From: Ignelater luminosus
Taxonomy: Eukaryota > Arthropoda > Insecta > Coleoptera > Elateridae
Direction of reading: 5' to 3'
NCBI GenBank assembly: GCA_011009095.1
Contig: VTPC01001902.1
Coordinates: 228,397 to 292,396, forward strand
Length of the DNA stretch: 64,000 bases
A program made the position numbers and the translations under genes. Below the pieces are notes generated by a model. It saw nothing but the letters and a program-made list of their open reading frames with translations. It was not told the origin of the DNA and did not search any database. Shown one piece after another: positions 11,849-24,012 of the stretch; position 1 is the stretch's first letter, and the number at the start of each line of letters is the position of its first letter.

Positions 11849-14800
11849 ATGGGAGAATTACAACAAAATTTAACGCAATACTGCTTTTCTGAAACATCAC
11901 GAATGTTATTACAACATCGTGAGATGCAGTTTGGTGCAATAACATTCTTTGCTAAAGAACATAAAGGTGAAACTTGCGGAAGTAACGGATTACCTCTAAC
12001 ACCTAATTCTATTATAATATTTGGAAGGGCACAACTATTAAAAACCATAAAACATCCATATTTATGTGAATATTTAGATATAATTCGTGGTAAACATGGT
12101 AAGTAAGAATGAGAAAATTATAAAAATGTAAGTATAAGTTGTTTATTATAGAACGTACAATTGTTGTGTCACAGTATTGTGGCGAACCCCTATCTCATTA
12201 TTTAGCAAAAAATGAGCTTTCGATTGAAGATATTAAACGAATTGCCCATCAGATACTTTTAGGCTTGAATGAACTCCACGACAGAAATATTGTACATCGA
12301 AATTTAAGTACGGATAATGTACTTTTGCAAGAGAATAAAGATGTAAAGCTATTTAATTATGGATTATTTTATATGACGGATCATGGAAAATTGGTGTCTT
12401 TTCCAATTCTGTAAGTATGAATTTATTATTTTATTATATAAAAATCTATACCACTTACTTAACTGGATTTTCTTGTGTCTTAGTGAAGATGTACATATTT
12501 ATCTTCAAATGCAAAGCAATGATTTTTAAATGTGTGTATAATTCAAGACATGCCTCTTTAAATGTAAAGTAATATATTTAATGCAGCATAAACATAAGAT
12601 GACCAACTGCTTTGGTTTTACCAGTATAATAGTCGTTTTTAGTGTTACGTGCTGGAAAGTATCCTGGTGGTTTTAAACAGTCCTGGATTGATACACAAAT
12701 TATCTTTTTGCTAATCTTATATTTTTTGTTTGTACATGAATTCATTTCAAATGTCTTTCTTTGTTTTGTGCAACTATTGATGAATTTACAACAGAAAATG
12801 AAATTTTATAATAAGAGTCATATTTTAATTAAAAAACGCTAAGTTACTTTTTCTGATTGGTTATAATTTTAGAGTTATTCAAGTTCAAAGTTTTCAGGAG
12901 ATATTTTGTACATACTCTTGATAAAGCACTCAAATTAATAAATCCTCTTTAATTCAGATATAATTTAAAAAGTTGAATTGATAAAACCTAAAGCTTTTAT
13001 TGCATTTTAGAAAAACTTTATATGCTGCACCTGAAGTTTACCTTGATGGACTCAACAACTTATCAAACTCTAAAGCAGATATGTGGTCGTTGGGCATAAT
13101 ACTTACAGAATTAGTGTTGGATAAACCATTATGGAATACACTGAAACTTAGTCAATGTATTCGTAAAATCTTAAGTTTAATGCATGGAACTACATCTATT
13201 TTTGAACGAATTATCCGTGAACACAATTGTTACGAAAAATATCAGGTAAATTTAATTCTGGAGTTGTAAGCACATATCTAAAGACCTCTTTTAGTTGCTT
13301 CCCCCTGATTTGAAACAGTTGATTGAAGATTGTTTGAATATTTTGCCGAAAAATAGGCCAACTACTAAACAATTATTAGAGAGAGACATTTTCAAGGAAT
13401 TTCAGAATGGGAAAACAAATAGTAAGAATAAGATTTATCAAACATTTGATACATTTACCCTCAAAGAACTGTATTATTGGTGGCAACTAGCTGGAGGTGA
13501 TGTTTTCCTTGAATTAAAAAAACAAGGATTAATAAGATCTAGCCCTCCTGTACTTTCATTACCAAAGTAAAGTTTTACAATTGCATAATTATCTCGTATT
13601 TATTTATGCTTGTTTTTTCTATTTCTTTTAGTATGATTTTAATAGAAGGTGCAGTATTAGGACAAGAACGTAATCCAGCTACTCTTTATGAACCTCGAAT
13701 AGTTCAAATGCCTCTAGATACATTATATCAGCGATTTGCACATATTCCATTGAGTAGTTACTATCCTCTTATACATTCCAAGTCTGAGATTATCGAAAAA
13801 TTTGAACCACCTTCTTATGATGCATCAGATTTGCCTTTAGTAATAAGAGAAAAAGATCCAGAATATCAATTTCATAGAACTATTCTGTTTAGACGGCTGT
13901 TACATGTAAGCATATATAGATATTTATTATATGTAGCATGTTGTTATTTATTAAATTGACAATTATTTACAAGATAATAATAATTAAGAATTTAGGGTTA
14001 CCCATTTACACGCAATCGCATTATTAAAGAGGCTCAAGTAGACATCCCACCATTATTACGAGGTGAGATATGGGCTGCTTTGCTTAATATTGCCAATAAT
14101 TACGAAAAAGAATATGTGGAGATTGATAAACAAACTTCAACCATTACTGATCGGCAGGTACATATTGATTAGCTCTTATTTATAGTTTATTCATTTATGA
14201 TCTTCCTTTAGTAAAAAATTGATTTGTAGATTGAAGTCGATATCCCACGTTGTCATCAGTATAATGAATTATTATCATCAGGAGTGGGTCACCAAAAATT
14301 AAAACGAATCTTAAAAGCATGGATCTGTAAAAATTCACAATATGTTTATTGGCAAGGTTTGGATTCACTAACCGCACCATTTCTTTATTTAAATTTTAAT
14401 AATGAAGGTAAATACCATTACTGTTTTTAAAAATCAAGGGAATATTTGTGTGTTTTTAGCAAAAGCGTTTGCTTGTCTATCTGCTTTCATACCAAAATAT
14501 TTACACAATTTTTTTCTGAAAGATAACTCAGTTATAATTCAAGAATATTTAGCAAAGTTTTCACAGTTAATAGCTTTCCATGATCCAGTCTTGGCAAATC
14601 ATTTACAAAACATCAACTTTGTGCCAGAACTGTTTGCAATTCCATGGTTTCTAACTATGTTCTCCCGTAAGTACTTATAATATTCATGATTATAATAATT
14701 AACTTACTTTTTTTTTACAGATGTCTTTCCTTTGCACAAAATCTTTCATTTATGGGATAAATTACTTTTAGGAGATTCTTCTTTTCCACTTCATGTTGGT

Positions 14801-15825
14801 TTATCAATTTTAACTCAATTAAGAGACACTTTACTTAATTCAGGTTTCAACGAATGTATTCTGTTGTTTTCTGACTTGCCTGAGGTTGATATAGAACAGT
14901 GTGTATGTCAGTCTCTTGAAACTTACAATAGTACTCCAAAAAGTATTACTAGTCGATCACATCAGAATGCAGAAAATGCATCTGAATTGGTAAGTATCAA
15001 ATGTTATGTGTTATTACTACAATTCTTGTATTTACAGTTTGTTGTATCTTTGAAAATAAATCAGTCTATGCTGTTGTACCTTGTGCACTAATGAATTGTT
15101 GGTTTTGCTTCAAGCACATCACTGGAATTACTGTTCAAGAATTAAATCGAGAGAAATGTTCACGTATAAGTGCAAATGATGTAGTAAATTTAGTAAGAAA
15201 TTTCCCTCATAAAATTGTTATAATAGACATCAGAAATCCTCTTCAGTAAGTAACATAAAATTCAGATATTGCAGCATCTGTTACGAGTAAGTTTTATATT
15301 TAGGTTTAGTCGATGTTGTGTAAAGGGGAGTGTAAACATTCCATGTTCAAGTGTCACATTTGGCGATGCAAATCTTGATAGCTTTGGTGTGCATAGTGGT
15401 CTCCTGAAAAATGCTCAAAACAAGATTATTATTATTGTAGGAACAGAAGAAACAGATTTAGAATTGGTAAAGAATTGTTTTTATTCTTTTTCTTTGTCAC
15501 AATAGTGCCTTTACCTTCTGTGCTTGTAATTGTCTTAACAGAGTTATTATTTCCTCTTGTCACAGTCTTATGGAAATCTTGAGACAGGGTGGTAGCTGAA
15601 ATATATAAATAATTTTCATTGAGACACGTTTTTCATAAGACTGACCATGCTTTGTTAGTTTTACAAAATTACCCAAACTCCAATAATCTGATTTTATTAT
15701 ACTTTTTACAGTTTCCGAAATTCCTACTTCAGTGCAATATTCCCAAAGTTTGTGTACTTCATGGTGGATTTAATGTACTGTTGCCTATTACTCCCACAGT
15801 GCTAATAACTCAAAATCAGATTTGA
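11849..15825 (+). CDS. TBCK: TBCK: TBC domain-containing pseudokinase with rhodanese-like domain (837 aa, 12 exons)
   Basis: TBCK acts in the mTOR/endosomal (FERRY complex) pathway. Exons: 11849-12098, 12152-12410, 13011-13245, 13295-13566, 13632-13905, 13996-14157, 14230-14407, 14460-14666, 14721-14989, 15115-15245, 15304-15466 and 15712-15825. All are GT-AG and in phase. The N-terminal half is a protein-kinase fold that lacks catalytic residues: the HRD site reads [11 protein letters not shown] and the DFG site reads NYG, so it is a pseudokinase, as in vertebrate TBCK. The central TBC (Rab-GAP) domain keeps the arginine finger (IEVDIPR) and glutamine finger (YWQGLD). The C-terminus is rhodanese-like (IVIIDIRN through VCVLHGGF) without an obvious active cysteine. 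The ATG at 11849 is the first after an in-frame stop at 11819. The exon 10 start is the least certain boundary. The human protein is about 890 aa. Confidence 0.95.
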
Positions 15826-15924
15826 TTTAAAATGTATTAAATATATATGTAAATTAAATAATCTTTATTCCTTGTAAGGCTTGTTCACAAAAGTTTTGCA
15901 CAGTTTTTGACTAACAGTATCAAT

Positions 15925-16309
15925 TTGTGATGTAACGAATATTTGCATTTGCATTTGCGAATACTCGCATGTTTTTTGATATTCACATTCGCAAAAAATT
16001 ATGCGAATATTTTGCAAATGTATTTGGCAATGAAAAAGGAAAATATTTATGAAATGACTGCAACTGCTAAGATTTATAATATTTTTATTTATATTTGAAT
16101 AAAAAAGTTTTCATTAGGGAACAGTCTTGATGTTACTGACTTAAAATTACTTACTGATTAGTCTCATTAGGTACCTCATGCAATTATCTTTTATTCTTAA
16201 TCTTATTTATCGAAAATCCAATATTCGTATTTGCATTCGCATTCGCGAATACTGGAGATGAATATTCACATTTGCAAATGTGGGGAATTCAATATTCATT
16301 ACATCACTA
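15925..16309. mobile_element. hAT-type MITE (385 bp) with exact 8-bp target duplication
   Basis: The element is flanked by identical 8-bp direct repeats, GTATCAAT at 15917-15924 and 16310-16317, the hAT signature. The ends are inverted repeats of about 17 bp: TTGTGATGTAACGAATATT on the left and TAGTGATGTAATGAATATT for the right end reversed. The interior has clustered variants of GCATTTGCGAATA in both orientations near both ends, which look like subterminal transposase-binding repeats. No coding capacity. It lies 100 bp past the TBCK stop, so TBCK 3' UTRs may run into it. Confidence 0.8.
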
Positions 16310-16317
16310 GTATCAAT

Positions 16318-18339
16318 ACATTTTGTAGGTTATGGAAATCTTGCAATATGTAACATAAGGTTAATGCAAGATAAACGTAAGATATAGGAAAATTAATTTT
16401 GCATTATAGCAAAATAGAAAAGGGTTTAGCTGTTGTCAATGATATAAAAATCAAAAACAAGCTAGTAAGCTATTAATAGTAAGTTAGCTTACAGCAAAAC
16501 TATTTACCTACTGCACAAAACCTCTATGAATAAGCCTTATAATTCTATTTTTAATATGCGTTGTAACTAGCTAAATAAAATTTTGTTCTTGTTTAATAAA
16601 TTTCATTGTACGCAAAAATATGATACTGATAAATACATAGTATGAGTCAGTCACCTTTCATTGTGAATCAATTGTATTATAAGATGTCATTATGAAACTT
16701 GACAGAATATTTGAGGGCATGCGCTACATGTTAATAATCAAAGAGCAGTATCACTTAGTTGATGGTGTAGTAAAGTTGTTTGTATACATCAAAGCATGCC
16801 ATGACAGATGAAGACATTGATAAAAGTGTGTCTGGTATTGAAGCAGTCACTATATACATGTAGTGTTTTGGTTGTTTTAATAATAAAATTTGCTTTTATT
16901 TAAGATAACAGTATGAGTATTCCAAGTTATCACAAACAGCACACTTGAATGGTAAATGTGATATTTCTCAAAATTTTTCTTAAGGAACCTTGTGATATTT
17001 TTACATGACCATAAAGAGAAAGCAAGATACTATCCAATTCCGCCATACAAAGTATAGGTTGGTCTTCAAAAATTTTTCAATCATTGAATGTGTAATGGTT
17101 CAATATAGAATACAAAAACTCTTGTATCGCTGACTAACATTCATTAATGTATACAAACATATTGCCTACATGCCTTTACTGGAAACATCAAGAGTATGAC
17201 CATTGTACACTACATTTATTTTGAAAAGAAGTGCTAGAAGAGTAGGCACTATAAGGAAAAGAATCAGTAAATTTGAAGTTTATGACATAGCAAACTTTTG
17301 CAAGACTTTCCATACAAAAGCAACGAACTAGTTTTTGCTGAAAAAGTGTATAATGCATCAAAATCCCAAGTGTACATTCTTCAGGAATGGTATAAGATAG
17401 AAACACGTGGATATTCACCATAAAATAATACTGCTACTATAATTAGGTAAAAAACTGAAAATAATACTGTAATTAAATGTCAAGTAAAATATGCACAATT
17501 TTATTCTTATAAAATCATTAAAAATTATAGTTTTGATTATGATTCGCAAAGAAATTTTTGAAATTCAAATAGTTCTTTCATGCACGAAAACGGCAAAATT
17601 CATAATGGTCGTCGCGAGAGGCATGATATCATTTGATGTGTCTTACATCCAAGGTTAAGGGTAGCGTTCACGTAGTATTGAATTTTGTCAAATTAGAGAT
17701 AATACAAGTGACAAGATATAGTTAGATTCTGAAAACATATCGTTAGGCCTCTTGGCAGGTTTTAAGTCAAACATGTTTATATTCATTGCAGAAAAACATT
17801 CCGAAAATCACTTATTATTTCTAATGCAACCAGTGCTATGCATAACATGCAGCGCTTGTTGTCAATCGTCCCACAGGATTTTACCGACAGCGGCGCTAAT
17901 TGCTGCTTGCTCCTGAACATAAGACATGATTACGATGATTACGCAAGACGCTTGCTACCAATCGTCCAGGAAGTTTATGATGCCAATGTACCACTTGCTG
18001 ACAGCTCGACTTTTCGAAATTTCTTCATAAAACTAAAAATATTTTATTGGTCAGAATCATCCGCCAACAGATGGCGTTAGATTTCATCAGTTGTATCAAA
18101 ATGGTGGAGCAAAGAGTGATCATCACCTACAATCAATGTTGCCATAGCTGACTGCAAATCTCCAAACCTGAAGGTTTATGACAATATGTTTTACTATTGT
18201 GGCAACAGCATGATCAATAAGTTATTTGAATCTTCAATAGAAATCTCAATAATTAATAGTTGCTGTGAAAGGTAGGTCATCCTATACGTTTCGCCCAACA
18301 AGTTTGATCACAAATGGCGTCTAATACTTTTGAACTTTA
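16318..18339. other. Intergenic, no gene recognised
   Basis: The open frame at 17838-18080 (starting MHNMQRLLSIVPQDF) is less AT-rich than its surroundings but has no family motif I recognise and no detectable exon partners, so I do not call it a gene. The rest is AT-rich and featureless. Confidence 0.4.
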
Positions 18340-18341
18340 TA

Positions 18342-19103
18342 CAATGTGTCCCTGGATTGACTTCACTATAGGTATAATTGATCAAAGATTTTTGAATCTC
18401 GTTTTGATGTTTTGGGATACCGCCCTGCTTGGTCTGAAAAGAGTTTCAAGCACGTTTCTAGTTTTTAAAATCCAAGACGGTCATGACAATTGAGAAAAAA
18501 CCATTTTATGTTGCAGCAAAGTGCCATTTCGGTCAATAATACGGCAAGATGTTATTAAGGAAAGTTGTTCAGAATATTAAATTATGACTATATGCAAAAT
18601 TTCACAAATATCAGATTACTATGAGTAAATCAGTATTTGATTTGTATTCTTGCATTGTAACTTCAGAAAAAAATTCAAATTAAGTAATTGTTATACATTT
18701 TTTTTTAATACAATACTTTATTAGAAACTTACATTAAATTTTTTTTGACAACTTATACAGAATACTTTTTTTCTGAGTTAACAATGTGAGAATACAAATC
18801 AAGTACTGATTTAGTCAAAGTGACCCGATATTTGTGAAATTTTGCATATAGTCATAATTTAATATCCTGAACAACTTTCCTTAATAACATCTTGCCGTAT
18901 TATTGACTGAAATGGCATTCTGCTTCTACATAAAATGGTTTTTTCTCAATTGTTATGACCGTCTTGGATTTTAGAAACTAGAAATGTGCTTGAAATTCTT
19001 TTCAGACTAAGCAGGGAGGTATTCCAAAACATCAAAACGAGATTCAAAAATTTTTGATCAATTATACCTACGATATAGGTGAAGTCAATCCAGGGACACA
19101 CGG
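18342..19103. mobile_element. 762-bp near-complete palindrome (foldback MITE), TA-flanked
   Basis: The left arm begins CAATGTGTCCCTGGATTGAC and the right arm, reverse-complemented, begins CCGTGTGTCCCTGGATTGAC. The two arms stay alignable for over 300 bp (for example TTTTTGAATCTCGTTTTGAT, and the segment around ACGGCAAGATGTTATTAAGG) almost to the centre at about 18690-18760. TA dinucleotides flank both ends (18340-18341 and 19104-19105), consistent with a Tc1/mariner-type target. There is no transposase coding. The whole unit could fold into one long hairpin, as DNA or as RNA. Confidence 0.75.
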
Positions 19104-19617
19104 TATAAAAGGTTATAATCACATTCAAAATTACCGTTACAGCAATCGGATCTTAACAATTTCTATGATTTCCAACATAAATTGTTATAAAATTTTACAA
19201 TTATTATTATTCTGTCTATCGCATGAACGAGCCAGACACTAAAAATTGTGAAGATTTGTCTAGTGCGCATCTACCTGCAAAACAGGAGTTACCTCCCCTT
19301 AATCTTTTACTGTGTTCTTATCAGACATTGGAAAGTTACTTTAAAAAAGTAATTAGTTACAGTTACCTTATCAAAAAATGTAATTAGTTACAATTACAGT
19401 TACTTGATTTTAAAAAGTAACTAGTTACCATTACAGTTCCTGCAAATATGTAACTAAGTTACTTTACCGTTACTATCAGTTACTTTCATTCTGTAGAATC
19501 CTTCAAAATTCAAGGTGGTTCTAATTAAGTTTTTTTTTTTGTATAAGCTTACCGTACAACTCTTAGAATTACAAAATATGAAAACATGTATTTTCTGAAC
19601 ATCATAAATTAATTTAT

Positions 19618-22600
19618 TTAAGTATGTACAAATTTGTTATAATTAACTTTTAATAATAATTGGTTTTGAAACATGTCGTCAGTAAGTTGACATCTCTTTT
19701 GCGACAGAACATTTCCTGCAAAGCTAAACAATCGTTCTGCACTGGCACTTGTAGGGAGAGCCGTATTATGTTTGATAAACAATTTTCTTAAAGCGCTACA
19801 TGAAAATGAATCAGTTTCCTTAGGTTGTTCGCTTAAGAAAATCTTGACTTGTTCATGAGGTGTTTTTGTATGTAATCTGCATTGAATGTAAGACAAAAAA
19901 AGTCATTATATTCTAAATCTGCGGCTCCACTTGTTTGCATTTTTGGGTTAGGTGAAGGAATTTCTTCATAAACCCAATTTTCTGCTTGTTCTCGTTTCTC
20001 ACTGTCCTTTAACCAGGCCAACTTGAAGCGTGGATGAACACAGCTTGCCAATACCAGTTCCTTCTTCCACCATATTGACTGGAACCTTAAATGAGAAAGA
20101 GATTGAAAAGTAAATCTAACACCAATAAAACAATGCCTAAGTCATAAGCACATATTTATAGCAATAACCACTAAAAATTTACTGCGATATTTAATTAATA
20201 CTTAGTAAGTATTTGCGAGTACATAATAATTCAGTATACTTGCCTATATTCAATTCCTTCGAGGAGAACTTGTACTAATGGTTTGCAGTATATTAATGAT
20301 TTCATAATCTGTGTATATAATTTATCTATCAGGTTGTACAAAACAGGTAATAGGCAGCCCATGTACATTCCTTTTTCTCCTTGTAGAATATCTAGGGCAG
20401 TTGACAAGGAGCACATTACCTAAAATATTAAATTTATATACTGCAATATAATAATCTTCCAACTTAAAACTAATTGATTCCAGTTCAAGGTCTGAATATT
20501 TTAGTGCCGAATTGTAAAATAAAGAACACTTAAATACTTACTTGGCAGTACTCTTTTATAAACTCTCTTTCTGCATCTGTGAAACGAGGAAGAGCACAGA
20601 AATCCATGCATGTATTAATGCTGTCTGGAACATGTGTTATATGGTTTTTTATCTGTAGCATTGCGTCGTACAAGGAATTCCACCTTGTAACTACAGGCGT
20701 TTTTAGGTATGCACCTAACACGTCTTTAATCTTATCAGCTGCCTGCGTCGACTGATTTTGCTTTGCCGATAATTTGTGGCATTTTGCAAGAGTTGATTTA
20801 AAAATCTGTTTATATCTTGCATTAATCATAGCTTTCTCTGCATTTTTTGTAGCTATTAAATGTAAAGTATGACATGCACATCTATGATGTGGCGGAAGAA
20901 TAATTTCTGTAGAGTAATCATCGCCTTCTAGAAGAGATGTCAGTTCTATAAATTCTTCGTCATTATCATCTTCATTCTCCCTCTCCTCTAATTCCTGATT
21001 TTCATATACCCTGTTAAAAAAGGAAAACCATATTGTACTAAGTATGTAACTGAAAATATTTTTATTTATAACGTAATACCTGAACGCTTTGCAAAACTTA
21101 CTTCCATTATCCGTCGTGGTACATACAATTTTATTTTGTATACTATAATCTAAATAAATAGAATACATTTGCCTGGCAAGGACATCAAATGTATATTTTC
21201 CTTTCAATCTTCTACAAGCTAGTGCTGCCGATTCTCGTTCTAATGTTGATGGATTGATCCAGTGTCCTGTTACACCCAGAAAACTTCTACAAAAAATTGT
21301 TTAAAAACAGAAATATACCTAAGTTCAATACTTTAAATCTTATTTTTTACCTCTTTCCCTTGGACCAGCAATCAGCCGTTGTTGCAACAAAGTCGATTTG
21401 TTCTAAAGTACTACAAATATTATTTCTCATTCTCTTTGCATCTTGTACCAAATTACTTCTCAATGTTTTTAAACCCATCACCGATAATGCAGAATCGCGT
21501 CCTAACATTACAAGATCAATGAAAGATTTGTTATCAACAACTTGCAGAGGTTGTACTGTTTGTATAACAAAATTCTGGACTGCTTTATTTAAAGCAGTCT
21601 GGGTAACAAGCACTTTTCCAGTTAGTTAATGTGTTTGAAGTTTTCTGAATTTTAGAGCTAGTTGATGGAGTATCTTCACATTTTTGTTTTTCAGCTTTCT
21701 TTGGTTCCAGTATTTTTAATTTTGCAGGATGCTGTCTCTATGAAATATATAATATAAAAATTAACCCCTTTTTACTATAAAAATTCAGTATATTCAGTCA
21801 CATCTCAGTGTTATTTCAAATACATATGTAATTCATTTCAACAAGGCCGTAGCTGTAGCTGTAGCTGTAGCTGCCCGTTATTATTAGGTATACAGGAATA
21901 ATAAAAACGAATAATAGAAGAGAACGGGTCTAGTCAAATTCAATTAAAACTCAGGAGAGTGAAGAACACAATTATAAACTGCTGCCAATAAAGTTATGAT
22001 ATAAGCCATATATAATACATGTAACACAATATTTTATTATACAATTTATTATCATAATGTTAGCAATATTTTATTTATTATTGTCTGTATATATAGTAAT
22101 AATATAATAATAAACAAACAAAAATAATAATTATTATAACTAAGAAAAATATAAAAAAATAACAATAGTTTTTTATTCACTATTTAGTTCACTAGAATAA
22201 AGAAACTGCAACCTTCGTGGATTTTGTCCATATCGGTTGGCAACCCTTTCAATAAAATTATCTTTATCTGCCATAATTATGTCATGATGAACACTCGTTA
22301 GACACAGACCGTTTAATCTATCCTCCGTCATGGTAGACCTTAATCATGTCTTAAGCCTTCTAAAAGTGCTAAACAATTTTTCTATAGTACACGTCGGCGT
22401 CGTACAGGGCATAGTTTGCAAAATTAAAAGAGCATCATAAACAGCCGGGTGAAACATTTTTGATTTGGACAAAAAGTCCTGTACAGAAAAAAAAATAAAT
22501 TCTAATTTTATTATATTATTACTTTTGTTTCATTCCAATAATTATAAAGAAGGTAAAACTGTAACACCTGTAAGTGCACATAAAATCTTTTCTAAAAATT

Positions 22601-23423
22601 CTCACAATCTGCGGCTCTTTAGTATGACCATTTCCAGTCTTTGTCGGTGAATTTGCATTGGGATCGCTATAAAAGTTTATAATGCTAGGAGTCCTAAGTA
22701 ATACAACAATATTGGCGACAAAATATTTCAAAATTACCTGGGAAACCGAAAATACGTACTCTTAGATTTGCATCCAACCTTTGTTATTTTATAGAATGTC
22801 GTAAAGTGATGTTTACGTGTTTACACTTTTACTTTTCAGAAAGACTAGACCGATACCGACCGACCCTTTTGAATACCATGTTTTTGATCTTTACAACTTA
22901 TTAGAATAATAAATGTATTAAAATGCGACTAAATGATACATTTATTATTCTAGGGATGTTTTTACTACAAATTAATAAATTAAAAATAGATTTTTAGATC
23001 TTATCAATTAACTAGTTGAAAGCAATTTTAGCATACATTCAAACGTAAAAATTTCTTGATTTCCGAAATAGAAAACGGGATACGATTAAAAAATTCAGGG
23101 GGGCAAGCGCCCCTCCTCGCTAATAGGAGCGGATGCCCATGATTGCTGCATTTGTTTTATTTTTAATGAGGGGCCCCCTTTTATTCCCGAACACAGATTC
23201 GAAACTAAGTTGCTACGGCCCTGCAATTCAATCAAAATTTTTAAAAGTCTCTTACCTGGAGATGTTTTCTTAAATTCGACGATGAATTAATGGCAGTACT
23301 AAGCAATTTTGTTACTGGTAAACATAACATACACTTAACTGTAATATTTTGCCCTTTCTTTTCATGATACGAAAAATACTCATTGTAAAGAGGCCACGGA
23401 ATATTTTCGTTGTTTTTGGCCAT
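19618..23423 (-). pseudogene. hAT transposase, intron-containing, with about two frameshifts
   Basis: Reading on the minus strand, exon 1 (23256-23423) encodes a BED zinc finger: CMLC, then SSNLRKHLQ at the junction with RQHPAKLK. Exon 2 starts at 21737 across an intron holding another transposon. Later pieces give ATTADCWSKGKR|SFLGVTGHW (first catalytic D, spliced across 21350-21293), TTTDNGSKFCKAF (second D), CACHTLHLIA, VVTRWNSLYDAML, and the C-terminal dimerisation segment TSASAERLFSFAGNVLSQ (third acidic residue) ending near 19618. A further intron is visible at 21011-21079. Two frame changes interrupt it, near 21610-21630 and near 19885-19895 in a T-run. The copy is thus nearly complete but probably inactive, unless the splice model differs at those points. 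Confidence 0.85.
21842..23223 (-). mobile_element. Second hAT-type element nested in the first one
   Basis: The ends are inverted repeats CAAGGCCGTAGC / CAGGGCCGTAGC, flanked by 8-bp repeats CATTTCAA (21834-21841) and CAATTCAA (23224-23231) that differ at one base. On the minus strand around 22190-22400 it retains a hAT dimerisation tail of the ZMYM1/52-kDa-repressor type: IEKLFSTFRRLKT, then STMTEDRLNGLCLTSVHHDI. The upstream transposase domains are absent, so it is a deletion derivative that kept only the 3' end. The left end has a short run of GTAGCT repeats. It sits wholly within the host element's first intron. Confidence 0.8.
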
Positions 23424-24012
23424 TTCCTAAGTTTTGTTAATTAAAACTCTCGCGTTAAACTGTTTTTAGAATTTGATAAGTGATAACTCTACTGCAAGGA
23501 ACTACTACGTGCTGCACCGACGGACGATATAGCAATATACTAGGTCAAATTTAAAATGAAAAGACGATGAAAAAATTTTTTCTAAAACCTAGAATTTATC
23601 CTACCTAGAATTTTTATAAGCTGGTTCGAGGCGCACAGGTGTTATTGTATATTATTTTGCGGCGCAAAAACGTGATAAATTTTAATGTCGTCATAAACCC
23701 TAAGGTGGTAAATCAAACAGAGGTATAATTGTTTTGGTAGAACCAATCTGTCACGTACTTACAAACAATTCTTTCTGAAAACTTGATGGTACCTTATTGA
23801 ATGTTAAAAGTTGTGCCGCTAAAACTAAATTTGAAAATCGATTATTCAAGTAACGCAAAAAGTAACGACCTGAAGTCGTTACCGTTACACGCTTTTTGTA
23901 ATTAGTTACAATTACTTGACTGTGTCTTTATAAAGTAACGCGTTACCTCGAGCGTTACTAAAAAATGTAATTAATTACAAGTAACGCGTTACTTCCAATG
24001 TCTGGTTCTTAT

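Larger units (their letters stand above)
19322..24004 (-). mobile_element. hAT transposon (4.68 kb) with perfect 8-bp target duplication
   Basis: Identical 8-bp repeats GTTCTTAT flank it at 19314-19321 and 24005-24012. The ends are inverted: CAGACATTGGAAAGTTACTT on the left and CAGACATTGGAAGTAACGCG for the right end reversed. Subterminal regions at both ends are packed with GTTAC/GTAAC and TAATTAGTTAC-like motifs, probable transposase-binding sites. The interior carries a split hAT transposase gene on the minus strand. A second hAT element (21842-23223) is inserted in the first intron. The target duplication is unmutated and the coding sequence holds few breaks, so the insertion looks fairly young. 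Confidence 0.9.

Noticed and set aside
15001-15114. Using the acceptor near 15037 for TBCK exon 10
   Set aside because: It would enter a frame that stops before the conserved ITGITVQEL segment. The acceptor at 15113-15114 keeps phase.
17838-18080. 80-codon open frame of higher G+C content as a small gene
   Set aside because: No recognisable motif, splice partner or conserved context. Kept only as a note in the intergenic entry.
21846-21874. GTAGCT repeats as an independent microsatellite
   Set aside because: They lie right at the end of the nested hAT element and are better explained as part of its terminal region.
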